Source: Curtobacterium sp. MCPF17_002 (GTDB lineage Bacteria; Actinomycetota; Actinomycetes; Actinomycetales; Microbacteriaceae). From it: a stretch of 64,000 nucleotides of DNA. This document shows positions 9,424-17,621 of this stretch, piece by piece. Both the position numbers and the translations under genes were made by a program. The stretch spans positions 3,658,001 to 3,722,000 of the forward strand of contig NZ_CP126251.1 in NCBI RefSeq assembly GCF_003234115.2, in the 5' to 3' direction. Under the pieces are notes generated by a model. The model was not told the origin of the DNA, did not search any database, and was given only the letters and a program-made list of their open reading frames with translations. The stretch's first letter is position 1. Every line of letters starts with the position of its first letter.

Positions 9424-10899
9424 CTACTGCAGGCTCTTGCCCACCCGGCTGTTCCGGCGGCTGTACCCGAAGTAGATCGCGAAGCCGATCACGAGCCAGA
9501 TGACGAACCGCAGCCAGGTCTCGACCTCGAGGTTCAGCATCAGCCAGAAGCACAGCACCGCCGAGACGATCGGCAGCACCGGCGACCACGGCACCCGGAA
9601 GGCCCGCGGGGCGTCGGGCCGTGAACGACGCAGCACGACGATGCCGATCGACACGAGGACGAACGCGGACAGGGTGCCGATGTTGATCATGCCCTCGAGC
9701 TTGTCGACCGCGGTGAACCCGGCGAGCAGGGCCACGACGACGCCGGCGACGACCTGCACCCGCACGGGGGTCTGTGTCTTCGGGTTCGTCTGGGAGAACC
9801 AGCGCGGCAGCAGGCCGTCGCGGCTCATCGAGAAGACGATGCGGGAGAGGCCGAGGAGCAGCACCATGACGACCGTGGTCAAGCCGATGAGGGAGCCGAT
9901 CGCGATGATGCCCGCCGCCCACGGCAGACCGACGATGTCGAACGCCGACGCCAGGGACGGGGCCTTCTCCTCCGCGAGGCGCTGGTACGAGACCATGCCG
10001 GTGATGACGATGCTGACGCCGACGTAGAGCAGCGTGACGATGCCGAGACCGATGAAGATGCCCCGGGGCAGGGTCTTCTGCGGGTTCTCGGTCTCCTCCG
10101 CGCTGGTCGCGACGACGTCGAAGCCGATGAACGCGAAGAACACGAGCGACGCCGCGGCGAGCAGGCCGAACACGCCGTACTGCGCCGGCTCGGACCCCGT
10201 GAACCAGGACACGAGCGACTGGGTCCAGACGCTGCCCTCGGCACCCTTGGCCGGCTGGGCCGGGGGGATGAACGGCGAGAAGTTCGCGGCCTTGACGAAG
10301 AACGCCCCGGCGACGATGACGAAGACGACGATCGCTACCTTGATGATCGTGATCACGGCGGACACCCGCGACGACAGGCGCGTGCCGAACGCCAGCAGCA
10401 CCGTGAAGATGCCGACGATGAGCACCGGGCCCCAGGTGAAACCGATCGGACCGAGCTGGATCGTGCTCGGCAGGCTCACGCCGAACACGTCGAACGCGGT
10501 GCTGAGGTAGATGCCCCAGTACTTCGCGATGACGGCGCTCGCGGTGAGGGTCTCGAGGATGAGGTCCCACCCGACGATCCAGGCGAGGAGCTCGCCCATC
10601 GTGGCGTAGGTGAACGTGTACGCGGAGCCGGCGACGGGGATCGTCGACGCGAACTCGGCGTAGCACATGATCGCCAGGCCGCAGGTGACGGCGGCGAGCA
10701 GGAACGAGACGATGACGCCCGGTCCGGCGAAGTTCGCGGCGGCGTTCGCACCGACCGAGAAGATGCCGGCGCCGACCGCGACCGCGATGCCCATCGCCGC
10801 GATGTCGAACGTCCGGAGCGACCGCTTGAGCGAGCGCCCCTTCTCCTCGGAGTCGGCCAGTGAGGCCTCGATGGACTTGATGCGGAGCTTCGGTGCCAT
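9424..10899 (-). CDS. APC-superfamily amino-acid permease (cationic amino-acid transporter type)
   Basis: Membrane permease, 491 aa with about 12 transmembrane segments. GIAVAVGAGIFSVG is the signature of APC helix 1, and YAEFASTIPVAGSAYTF, GFDVVATSAEETENP and VLRRSRPDAPRAFRVP are conserved in the CAT/YfnA group. The N-terminal MAPKLRIKSIEASL is a soluble tail that precedes TM1 in this group. The substrate is probably an amino acid; which one cannot be read. It is a monocistronic minus-strand gene, separated from the next by a repeat-bearing 130-base spacer. Confidence 0.9.
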   Translation of the reverse strand: MAPKLRIKSIEASLADSEEKGRSLKRSLRTFDIAAMGIAVAVGAGIFSVGANAAANFAGPGVIVSFLLAAVTCGLAIMCYAEFASTIPVAGSAYTFTYATMGELLAWIVGWDLILETLTASAVIAKYWGIYLSTAFDVFGVSLPSTIQLGPIGFTWGPVLIVGIFTVLLAFGTRLSSRVSAVITIIKVAIVVFVIVAGAFFVKAANFSPFIPPAQPAKGAEGSVWTQSLVSWFTGSEPAQYGVFGLLAAASLVFFAFIGFDVVATSAEETENPQKTLPRGIFIGLGIVTLLYVGVSIVITGMVSYQRLAEEKAPSLASAFDIVGLPWAAGIIAIGSLIGLTTVVMVLLLGLSRIVFSMSRDGLLPRWFSQTNPKTQTPVRVQVVAGVVVALLAGFTAVDKLEGMINIGTLSAFVLVSIGIVVLRRSRPDAPRAFRVPWSPVLPIVSAVLCFWLMLNLEVETWLRFVIWLVIGFAIYFGYSRRNSRVGKSLQ

Positions 10900-11009
10900 G
10901 GGGTGGTTCCCGTCATCGGCTGGCGGCGGACCACGCGAGGTTACTGGTGTCCCACCCCGGCACGCAAACAGTCTGGATGGACGGCGCACGGGCGCGCAGG
11001 TCGCCGACG

Positions 11010-11034
11010 GCCTGGAGGCGCGGGTCGCCTCAGG
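11010..11034. repeat. GCCTGGAGGC element with inverted partner
   Basis: GCCTGGAGGCG (11010-11020) is followed after a short loop by CGCCTCAGGC, an imperfect hairpin whose right arm covers the stop codon of the HAD gene. It may act as a terminator for that gene. Confidence 0.5.
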
Positions 11035-11911
11035 CGGACCGGCGCCAGTCCGACAGGAACCGTGCTCCGGCATCGTCGTGGATCACGCCGTCGGGTGCGG
11101 TGAGCACCGGGTACGGCGTCGCCGGGACCCCGTCGGCGGGCCGGACGTCGACGTGCGCCACGTCGTGCCCGTGCGCGTGCAGCCAGTCCGCCATCGCGTA
11201 GTCGCTCCGGGAGTCGCCCATCGTCCGCCATGTCAACGGCAGCTCGCCGTCGAGCGCGAGGAGCTCGAGGGAACGCTCGGCGCCGAGGTCCTTGCCGCTC
11301 CGGTCCGACTCCACGTCGGTGGAGATGATCGTCGGGTCGATCCGCCACGCGACCGCACCGTCGGCGTCGGGACGGACGTCGTCGAGACGTCGGACGCCGA
11401 GGCCGCGGCGCTCGAGTGCGGCCATCGCCTTCGCGTCGAACTCCGGCTGCCGGGCGAGGTACGTCGCGTTCGGCACCTCGACGCGCTGCTCGATCGACAC
11501 CATGGCGCGCTTGGTCTCGTCGAAGAACACCAGGTCGGCGTACTCGTCGCGGACCAGGTCGCGCATCTCGTCCGCGTAGTCACGGGGCAGCGCGAGGTCC
11601 TCGGCGACGGTGAGCTCGCCCATGCCGCCCTCGTACTGCGGGCCGATCGAGCACCAGACCGCACCCTTCTCGCACACGGCGTGCACCCGACCGCCGGCGG
11701 CGAGACCGCCGGCGAGGAGCGGGCCCACGACCTCGTTCCGGATGAAGGCGTCACTGCGCCCGGTGTTGAACACGACGGGGATGCCCTCGGCGGCGAGGGC
11801 CACGAGGTCCTCGATGATGCTCGGGATCGCGATGGTGCGCGAGACGGGGCTGGCGATGGGTCCGTCGACGTCCAGGAGGAGTCCGAGGCGAGGTGCGTTC
11901 ACGCCGACCAT
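11030..11911 (-). CDS. HAD-superfamily hydrolase
   Basis: Cytosolic phosphatase-like protein, 293 aa. Motif I is LLLDVDGP with both aspartates, motif II is the Thr of VVFNTGRSD, and the C-terminal GDSRSDYAMAD is motif IV; a large cap lies between, as in HAD class IIB enzymes. The substrate is not predictable. The ATG at 11911 is listed, but a GTG at 11902 with GAGGAT 7 bases before it would fit the leaderless pattern of this genome. It lies 21 bases downstream of the alpha/beta hydrolase gene and may share its mRNA. Confidence 0.85.
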   Translation of the reverse strand: MVGVNAPRLGLLLDVDGPIASPVSRTIAIPSIIEDLVALAAEGIPVVFNTGRSDAFIRNEVVGPLLAGGLAAGGRVHAVCEKGAVWCSIGPQYEGGMGELTVAEDLALPRDYADEMRDLVRDEYADLVFFDETKRAMVSIEQRVEVPNATYLARQPEFDAKAMAALERRGLGVRRLDDVRPDADGAVAWRIDPTIISTDVESDRSGKDLGAERSLELLALDGELPLTWRTMGDSRSDYAMADWLHAHGHDVAHVDVRPADGVPATPYPVLTAPDGVIHDDAGARFLSDWRRSA

Positions 11912-11932
11912 CCTCGCAGGAGAACCGTCCGC

Positions 11933-12751
11933 TCAGCCGCGTGCGGCGGCCCGGGCGGTGACGCGGTCGAGCACCTGCCCGATCGCCTCGGGGTCGGGGA
12001 CGTGCCCCTGCCCGGGCAGTTCGGTGTACTCGGACCCCGGGACGGCCTCGACGACCGCACGGGCCGCCTGCCGCATCCACTCCAGACCGGTGCCGCCGGC
12101 GGCGACGAGCACGGGGACCCCGATCGCGGCGGCCACACGATCGGGGACCGCCAGCAGGTTGAGCATGCGGACGTCGCGGCTGAGCACGTGCGCGTCGACC
12201 ACCAGGGACCGCCAGAGCGCGCCCTTCAGCCGGAGTGCCGTGATCTGCCCCATCGGCAAGCCGAGCACGTGCGCGAGGAAGGCGCGCACCGCCTGGGCGC
12301 GACGGCCGGCGGCGACGTGCTCGTCGAGGATGTCGGCGAACACGACGTCGTCGGCGTGCGGGTCCACGGTGGCGCGGTAGGGCGGCTCGTAGAGGACCGC
12401 GGCGTCGATCGGCACGCCGGCCGCGAGACCGTGCAGCACGACCCCTGCCCCGACGCACACCCCGAGCGCGGTGACCGGACCCTCGACGTCGGCGACGACC
12501 GCGGCGAGGTCCTCGACCTCGCGCTCGATCGCCCACGGTTCGGTGTCGCCGCTCGCCCCACGGCCGCGTCGGTCGTACGTGATGACCCGGTACCGGCCGC
12601 TCAGGGCTCCGGCGTGTCCGGTCGGGAAGGGGGTCCCGTGGTGGTCGAAGGCGCCGGCGACGACGACGAGCGCGGGACCGGTTCCCACGTCGGACACGGC
12701 GATCACCGTTCCGTCCGCGGAGACGACCGTGCGGTCGACGTGCTGGTCCAT
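11933..12751 (-). CDS. Alpha/beta hydrolase with Cys at the nucleophile elbow
   Basis: Soluble alpha/beta-hydrolase fold protein, 272 aa. YDRRGRGASGD is the typical early strand-loop and LPGQGHVPDPEAI carries the late His. At the nucleophile elbow the usual GxSxG reads GVCVG, with Cys in place of Ser, so it may be a Cys hydrolase (as in dienelactone hydrolase) or an inactive or non-hydrolytic member. The ATG at 12751 has a GAGGA ribosome site; an in-frame start 11 codons upstream is less likely. Function unknown. Confidence 0.85.
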   Translation of the reverse strand: MDQHVDRTVVSADGTVIAVSDVGTGPALVVVAGAFDHHGTPFPTGHAGALSGRYRVITYDRRGRGASGDTEPWAIEREVEDLAAVVADVEGPVTALGVCVGAGVVLHGLAAGVPIDAAVLYEPPYRATVDPHADDVVFADILDEHVAAGRRAQAVRAFLAHVLGLPMGQITALRLKGALWRSLVVDAHVLSRDVRMLNLLAVPDRVAAAIGVPVLVAAGGTGLEWMRQAARAVVEAVPGSEYTELPGQGHVPDPEAIGQVLDRVTARAAARG

Positions 12752-12925
12752 GGGTTCCTCGGAGTCGGGGCGACCGCGCGGCATCGCAAGCTGCGTCGGG
12801 TCCTTCGGGAACGGTCCTGGCGGGTCGGTCTCCTGAGCATGACAGCCGGACGGGTCCGCGTCGACACCCGCAACCAGGGGGAGAACGGCGGCGCGGCCAC
12901 CCGCCCCGTGACCCCCCGGCGACGC

Positions 12926-13186
12926 TCAGCGCTCTCGGTAGACCTCGCGCCGGTGTCCGGCGCGAACCACGACGACGACGAGTCGGCCGTCGTCGATCAG
13001 GTAGATGACCCGGTAGTCACCGACACGGACGCGCCACTCCGGGCTGTTCACGAGCTTCCGTGCCGCTGGTGGTCGCGGCTGCTCGGCGAGGATCGTCAGG
13101 ACACCTTCGACGAGTCGTCGGGCGTGCGGCGGGAGCTTCCGGATGGCCCGGCCGGCACTCGGCTCGAACTCGATCTCGTAGGTCAT
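12926..13186 (-). CDS. RelE/ParE-superfamily toxin
   Basis: Type II toxin, 86 aa. EFEPSAGRAIRKLPPHARR and WRVRVGDYRVIYLIDDG are hallmarks of RelE-like ribosome-dependent mRNA interferases. The ATG at 13186 overlaps the stop of the upstream antitoxin (ATGA), the usual order of antitoxin first. The pair is probably autoregulated by the TGTACA sites upstream of the antitoxin. RelE versus YoeB subfamily cannot be settled by eye. Confidence 0.93.
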   Translation of the reverse strand: MTYEIEFEPSAGRAIRKLPPHARRLVEGVLTILAEQPRPPAARKLVNSPEWRVRVGDYRVIYLIDDGRLVVVVVRAGHRREVYRER

Positions 13187-13443
13187 CCCATCCCGAGTTC
13201 GCGCTTGAGGTCGTCCCACTTGATGTTCTCGCCGCCGAGCCGCTCGCTCTCGAGCCGGGACTCTTCGAGGGCCTGCAGGTCGTCCAGGTCCTCCGCCGCC
13301 TCGAGGAGACGATCGAGGACGTCGGCGTCCACCACTGCCGCGACCCGCTTGTTGCGGCGCGTGAGGTAGACGGGTTCGTGCCTGGCGTCATCGATGATCG
13401 ACGCCAGGCGGCTGCGTGCTTCGGAGATCGACACTTCGCTCAC
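13183..13443 (-). CDS. Phd/YefM-family antitoxin
   Basis: Antitoxin, 86 aa. The N-terminal DNA-binding half MSEVSISEARSRLASIIDD plus EPVYLTRRNKRVAAVVDAD is typical of Phd/YefM; the acidic C-terminal helix (LLEAAEDLDDLQALEESR) would wrap and neutralise the toxin. GTG at 13443 follows a TAGAAT box by 6 bases, suggesting a leaderless mRNA. It overlaps the toxin gene by 4 bases. Confidence 0.92.
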   Translation of the reverse strand: MSEVSISEARSRLASIIDDARHEPVYLTRRNKRVAAVVDADVLDRLLEAAEDLDDLQALEESRLESERLGGENIKWDDLKRELGMG

Positions 13444-13444
13444 C

Positions 13445-13469
13445 TGTACATTCTAGAGCGTTTTGTACA
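13445..13469. promoter_or_regulatory. Paired TGTACA operator of the toxin-antitoxin operon
   Basis: Two perfect TGTACA palindromes at 13445-13450 and 13464-13469, centres 19 bases apart, flank the -10 region directly before the antitoxin start. TGTACA is the known core motif of YefM-YoeB operators, so autorepression is expected. Confidence 0.65.
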
Positions 13470-13485
13470 ACTCGGCCGATACGGC

Positions 13486-13998
13486 TCAGACGAGTGCCGT
13501 CGTGCCGACCGACTCCCGCTCGAGGAGTGCCCGCTTCACGTCGAGCCCCCACGCGAAGCCGCCGAGCGTGCCGTCGGTGCGGAGGACCCGGTGACACGGC
13601 ACGAACAGCGCCGGGGCGTTCCGGGCACACACGCTCGCCGCCGCCCGGACGGCGTCGGGCCGACCCATCGACGTCGCGAGCTCGGTGTAGGTGAGCACCG
13701 CCCCGGCCGGGATGAGCCGGAGCTGTCGCCACCCCTCGGTGAAGAGCTCGGTGCCGAACTGGCGGACGGGCACCTGCATGGCGTGCTCGACCTCGCCCGC
13801 GTAGAAGGCGTCCACGGCGTCGGCCGAGGCGACTCGTCCGTCGACGATGCGTTCAGGTCGGTGCTTGTCGGCGATCCGTCCGAGGATCTGCTCGACGGTG
13901 TCGGTCCAGCCCGAGGCGAGGACACGGCCCTCGGCGTCCTCGAGCACGGTGAAGGGTCCGTCTGGGGTGTCCAGGGTCTGGATGGTCGCGTCGGTCAT
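13486..13998 (-). CDS. ogt: Methylated-DNA-[protein]-cysteine S-methyltransferase
   Basis: Suicide DNA repair protein that takes the alkyl group from O6-alkylguanine onto a cysteine, 170 aa. The active-site motif PCHRV lies at residues 134-138 (Cys135), preceded by the DNA-binding helix region PAGAVLTYTELATSMGRP. ATG at 13998 overlaps the stop of the ada-alkA gene by 4 bases (ATGA), so both repair proteins are coupled. The longer open frame upstream is part of ada-alkA in another frame and is not used. Confidence 0.95.
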   Translation of the reverse strand: MTDATIQTLDTPDGPFTVLEDAEGRVLASGWTDTVEQILGRIADKHRPERIVDGRVASADAVDAFYAGEVEHAMQVPVRQFGTELFTEGWRQLRLIPAGAVLTYTELATSMGRPDAVRAAASVCARNAPALFVPCHRVLRTDGTLGGFAWGLDVKRALLERESVGTTALV

Positions 13999-15629
13999 CG
14001 TTCTTCCTTCCGGAGGTCTGTGGGGGCACTGGCGCCCGTCACGAGCGCGCCCGTCACGGGCGCACCCGTCACGAGCGCGCCCGCCGTGGCACCGGCCGCG
14101 ATGGCGCGGTCGATGATCGGTCGCCAGCAGTGCATCGTCAGGTAGCTCCGCCAGGGGGCCACCTGCTCCGACCATAGGGAGAGCTCACGCACCGCACCGG
14201 GCAACCCGAGTTCCTGTGCACCGTTGCGGACGGCGAGGTCGCTGTGGAGGAAGAGGTCCGGGTGGTGCCGGACCCGGAGCGCGACGTAGTCGGCCGTCCA
14301 CGGTCCGATGCCCTTCACGGCGAGGAGCCCCGCCCGTAGGTCGCCGAGGGACTGGCCGCCGTCGACGACGAGCGACCCGTCGGCGAGCGCCGCTGCCACC
14401 CGGGTGATCGTGTCGACGCGGGCGGCCGGCCCGCGCAGGACCTCGTGGCCGCGCTCGGCGATGGTCGCCGCGTCGGGGAACAGTCGTCCGCCGTCGACCA
14501 GGGCCGACGACACCGTCCGACCGAGGGCCGCGACGAGCCGGGTCTGCGCGGTGCGGGCCGCGGCGACCGACACCTGCTGGCCGATGAGCGTCCGGAACAC
14601 GGTCTCGTGCGGGTCCACCGCGCCCGGCAGGCGGATGCCGGGCACCCGGGCGACGGCGTCGGACAGCGCGGGCACCGCCCCGAGGACGGCGTCGACGGCG
14701 ACCGGGTCGGCGTCGAGGTCGAAGAAGGAGCGCACCCGTGCCACGAGCGTCGGCAGGTCGGACAGGTCCGTGACCCGCACCCGCAGGTCGATCCCCGTGC
14801 CCCGGCCGGCCACGCCGCCCGCCGGGCCCCGGCCGGCCACCCCTGGGGCGGAGGCCGATGCAGTGAAGTGCGCCGCGCCTCCAGGCAGGTCGAGCAACCG
14901 CCCGTAGGACGTGACCCGCCCCGCGGAGTCGAGCTGCACCTGCTCCAGCCCGGGCAGGGCGTGCAGCGCGTGCCAGTCGAGCAGACCCTGCACGTCGAAC
15001 GGCGCTCGGGCCGGCAGGTGCACGTGCAGCGCGCCGTCGGCGACCGGACGGATGGTCCGTCGCGCGCGGAGCTCGGACGGCGTGACGGCGAAGACCTCGC
15101 GCACGGTGTCGTTGAACTGTCGGACGCTCGCGAACCCGGCGGCGAACGCGACGTCCGCGATCGGCAGGTCCGACGAGGTCAGCAGCGTCCGTGCGGTCTG
15201 CGCACGGTGCGCCCGGCTGAGCGCCTTCGGTCCGGCGCCGAGCTCGGTGGTCATGATGCGGTTCAGCTGCCGCTCCGAGTACCCGACCCGTTCGGCGAGT
15301 CCGGGGACGCCGTCGCGTTCGACGACGCCGTCGAGGACGAGGCGCATCGCGCGGCCGGCGACGTCCTCGCGGAGGTCCCACTCCGGGCTGCCGGGGGTCG
15401 CTTCGGGCAGGCAGCGCTTGCACGCGCGGAAGCCGGCGAGGTGCGCCGCGGCGCTCGTCCGGTAGAACGTGACGCCGCTCACGCGCGGCGTGCGCGCGGG
15501 GCAGCTCGGCCGGCAGTAGATGCCGGTGGAGTGCACGGCGGTGACGAACTGCCCGTCGAACCGCGCGTCGCGGGAGGCGACGGCGCGGTGGCGTTCGGCG
15601 TGCAGCGCGTCGGTTCCGGGGGTGGTCAT
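13995..15629 (-). CDS. Ada-AlkA fusion: methylphosphotriester-sensing regulator and 3-methyladenine DNA glycosylase
   Basis: Adaptive-response protein of 544 aa joining three parts. Residues 25-85 are the Ada zinc domain with Cys39, 43, 70 and 73; Cys39 would take methyl groups from phosphotriesters. Residues about 90-195 are an AraC-type double helix-turn-helix (GYSERQLNRIM, FASVRQFNDT). The rest is AlkA: helix-hairpin-helix LLAVKGIGPWTADY near 435 and the catalytic Asp464 in HSDLAVRNG. A variable linker (AGRGPAGGVAGRG) carries a GCCTGGAGGC copy on the minus strand, and the tail has VTGA repeats. CAGGCT lies 6 bases before the ATG. It is expected to activate itself and ogt after methylation damage. 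Confidence 0.95.
   Translation of the reverse strand: MTTPGTDALHAERHRAVASRDARFDGQFVTAVHSTGIYCRPSCPARTPRVSGVTFYRTSAAAHLAGFRACKRCLPEATPGSPEWDLREDVAGRAMRLVLDGVVERDGVPGLAERVGYSERQLNRIMTTELGAGPKALSRAHRAQTARTLLTSSDLPIADVAFAAGFASVRQFNDTVREVFAVTPSELRARRTIRPVADGALHVHLPARAPFDVQGLLDWHALHALPGLEQVQLDSAGRVTSYGRLLDLPGGAAHFTASASAPGVAGRGPAGGVAGRGTGIDLRVRVTDLSDLPTLVARVRSFFDLDADPVAVDAVLGAVPALSDAVARVPGIRLPGAVDPHETVFRTLIGQQVSVAAARTAQTRLVAALGRTVSSALVDGGRLFPDAATIAERGHEVLRGPAARVDTITRVAAALADGSLVVDGGQSLGDLRAGLLAVKGIGPWTADYVALRVRHHPDLFLHSDLAVRNGAQELGLPGAVRELSLWSEQVAPWRSYLTMHCWRPIIDRAIAAGATAGALVTGAPVTGALVTGASAPTDLRKEER
14032..14087. repeat. 15-base tandem repeat at the 3' end of ada-alkA
   Basis: About three and a half imperfect copies of GCGCCCGTCACGAGC, reading as VTGA-type repeats beyond the folded AlkA domain. 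Copy number may vary between strains. Confidence 0.7.
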
Positions 15630-15635
15630 GGGTCC

Positions 15636-15641
15636 AGCCTG
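15636..15641 (-). promoter_or_regulatory. -10-like box CAGGCT of ada-alkA
   Basis: CAGGCT ends 6 bases before the ATG at 15629; a suboptimal -10, as expected for an activator-dependent promoter. Confidence 0.4.
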
Positions 15642-15745
15642 ACACGCGCCACCGACGCGTCACTGGCGGGAATCAGACAGCGCAGCAGACGGTGCGCCGG
15701 CTCGGCTCGGAGACACGGCTCGGAGCCACGGCCTGGAGGCACGGC

Positions 15746-15751
15746 TAGCGT
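15746..15751 (+). promoter_or_regulatory. -10 box TAGCGT of the MOSC gene
   Basis: TAGCGT ends 7 bases before the GTG at 15759. A GCCTGGAGGC copy (15731-15740) sits just upstream, overlapping the -35 area. Confidence 0.5.
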
Positions 15752-15758
15752 GGGCCGG

Positions 15759-16334
15759 GTGACCTCCGTGGACGACGTGGCCGGTTCCGGCGACCTCCCC
15801 TACCGGACCGACGTCGAGATCGCGGTGCTGCTGGTGTCCCGGCGGCACCGGTACGCGGGACGGCCGGCGGACGGGGCGCTGCCCGCCGAGGGATCGGAGC
15901 TGCCGGACCGCGTCGAGCTGCGGGCGGGGCTCGGCATCGTCGGGGACCGGTACTTCGCGTCACGGGCGCACGTGCACGCGTCGGTGACGATCATCGGGCT
16001 GGAGTCGCTCGAGGCCGTCGGCGCGGAGCTCGGCGTGCCGGTGGACCCGGTCGCCACCCGGCGGAACGTCGTGCTGCGCGGTGCCGACGTCGAGGCGCTG
16101 CGGGGCGAACCGTTCTCGCTCGAGAGCGTCGGCTCGGGCGCTCCCGTGCTGTTCCGCGGCTACCGGCCGGCGAACCCGTGCGCCTGGATGGACCACGAGG
16201 TGGCACCGGGGGCGTTCCGGGCGATGCGCGGACGGGGCGGAGTGCGGTGCGACCCGGAGTCCGACGGTGTGCTCACCCTCGGCCCCGCAGTGCTCCGGAC
16301 GGCCCGCCCCGTCGCGCTGCCCGCTGTCGACTAG
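15759..16334 (+). CDS. MOSC-domain protein
   Basis: Protein of 191 aa with the MOSC (molybdenum cofactor sulfurase C-terminal) fold, which binds molybdopterin or sulfur carriers. GLGIVGDRYFASRAH, PVATRRNVVLRG and the conserved Cys in NPCAWMD are seen. GTG at 15759 fits the -10 box; a GTG three codons earlier is possible. No molybdopterin genes are near, so the partner is unknown. Its stop codon shares bases with the stop of the convergent PfpI gene. Confidence 0.85.
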   Translation: MTSVDDVAGSGDLPYRTDVEIAVLLVSRRHRYAGRPADGALPAEGSELPDRVELRAGLGIVGDRYFASRAHVHASVTIIGLESLEAVGAELGVPVDPVATRRNVVLRGADVEALRGEPFSLESVGSGAPVLFRGYRPANPCAWMDHEVAPGAFRAMRGRGGVRCDPESDGVLTLGPAVLRTARPVALPAVD

Positions 16335-16873
16335 GCCGTCAGGGCCTGCTCGATCGCATCGACGAACGCCGGCAGGTCGCCCGGGTTCCGCGAGGTGATG
16401 AAGCCCCCGTCGACCTGGACCTCCTGGTCGACCCACTCGGCTCCGGCGTTCCGCACGTCGGTCTGCAACGACGGGTAGGACGTGATCGTCTTCCCCGGCA
16501 GCACCCCGGCCTCGACGAGGGTCCACGGGCCGTGGCAGATCGCGGCGACGGGCTTGCCGGCGCCGGCGAAGGCCTGCACGAGGGCGACGGCCTGCTGGTC
16601 GGTGCGGAGGTTGTCGGCGTTGATCGTGCCGCCGGGCACCACGAGCGCGTCGAAGCCGCCGGCGTCGACGTCGCCGATCGTCGTGTCGGGGTCCACGGTC
16701 TTCCCGGGGTCCTTGTCGCCGACGAGGCTCTGGATCGCGTCGGTCTCCTGCGCCGCCACCGTCACCGTGGCGCCACGCTTCCGGAGCTGCTCGATCGGGA
16801 CGACGATCTCGTCCTGCTCCACGCCGTAGTTCGTCGAGATGACGAGGACGTTCTTGCCGTCGAGGCTTGCCAT
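16331..16873 (-). CDS. DJ-1/PfpI-family protein
   Basis: Class I glutamine-amidotransferase-like protein of the DJ-1/PfpI group, 180 aa, probably a protein or small-aldehyde deglycase/stress protein. The nucleophile elbow is AAICHGPW with Cys113 and His114, and the partner Glu lies in NYGVEQDE near residue 19. The ATG at 16873 has an AGGAG site 5 bases upstream. It is a single gene, convergent with the MOSC gene. Confidence 0.92.
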   Translation of the reverse strand: MASLDGKNVLVISTNYGVEQDEIVVPIEQLRKRGATVTVAAQETDAIQSLVGDKDPGKTVDPDTTIGDVDAGGFDALVVPGGTINADNLRTDQQAVALVQAFAGAGKPVAAICHGPWTLVEAGVLPGKTITSYPSLQTDVRNAGAEWVDQEVQVDGGFITSRNPGDLPAFVDAIEQALTA

Positions 16874-16954
16874 GATCACTCCTTCCGCGGCCCGGGCGTT
16901 CCGGCCGCAGGGACCAGGCTCGTCGGGGGGCGCTGGACGCGTGTGCAGGCCGCG

Positions 16955-17608
16955 TCAGCCGCGGATGCGGAAGGCGGCGCCCTCGCGCTCGACCGTGATG
17001 CCGTCGTAGGTCGTGATCCGTGCGAGCCCGACCGTGACCTCGTCCTCGAGCGTGCCGACGACGACCGTGGTGGCCCCGGACGCGACGGCGGCCGCGAGCC
17101 CCGCGGGAGCGTCCTCGAACGCCACACAGTCGGCGGCGTCGACCCCGATCAGCGCTGCTCCGCGGAGGAAGCCGTCCGGGTGCGGCTTGCCGTGCTCGAC
17201 GTCCTCCGAGGGCACGAACGCTGCGGGGACGGACAGTCCGGCACCCGCCATCCGGCTCGCGGCGAGGTCGCGCGGTGCACTCGTGACGAGCGCCACCGGG
17301 ACACCGGCGTCGACGAGTCGATCCACGAAGGCAACGGCACCGGGGATCGCGGAGATTCCCTCGGTGCTCGCGCTCTCCTCGGCGACGAGGGACGCGGCGA
17401 TCCGCAGCTGTTCGTCGAGGTCGAGGTCCGGCAGGAACCGCTGCACCGTGCTGATCGCCTGGCGGCCGTGGGAGAACGCGAGGATCTCGTCCGGGTCGAT
17501 GCCGCGCGCGCGCCCGAACCGGGTCCAGGTGGCCTCGACCACCGCGGTCGAGTCGACGAGCGTCCCGTCCATGTCGAAGAGGACCCCGGACGCCACGATG
17601 TCGATCAC
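16955..17608 (-). CDS. HAD-IA sugar-phosphate phosphatase
   Basis: Phosphatase of 217 aa. Motif I is VLFDMDGTLVDST, motif II VALVTSAPRDL, motif III Lys in EHGKPHPDGF and motif IV FEDAPAGLAAA, the layout of beta-phosphoglucomutase-like hydrolases; the residue after the second Asp and the helical cap suggest a hydrolase rather than a mutase. Start GTG at 17608 has TAGGGT 7 bases before it. It is followed (upstream on the map) by an 81-base gap to the PfpI start. Confidence 0.9.
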   Translation of the reverse strand: MIDIVASGVLFDMDGTLVDSTAVVEATWTRFGRARGIDPDEILAFSHGRQAISTVQRFLPDLDLDEQLRIAASLVAEESASTEGISAIPGAVAFVDRLVDAGVPVALVTSAPRDLAASRMAGAGLSVPAAFVPSEDVEHGKPHPDGFLRGAALIGVDAADCVAFEDAPAGLAAAVASGATTVVVGTLEDEVTVGLARITTYDGITVEREGAAFRIRG

Positions 17609-17615
17609 GCTGGCG

Positions 17616-17621
17616 ACCCTA
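17616..17621 (-). promoter_or_regulatory. -10 box TAGGGT of the HAD gene
   Basis: TAGGGT ends 7 bases before the GTG at 17608, and overlaps the end of the neighbouring reductase gene. Confidence 0.5.

Noticed and set aside
12752..12925. Small gene between the alpha/beta hydrolase and the toxin
   Set aside because: No frame with a start signal and sensible protein; no hairpin or repeat family member either. Nothing recognised in this 174-base spacer.
14032..14087. Possible regulatory repeat upstream of ogt
   Set aside because: The repeats lie inside the 3' end of ada-alkA and are translated; ogt starts by overlap with its stop.
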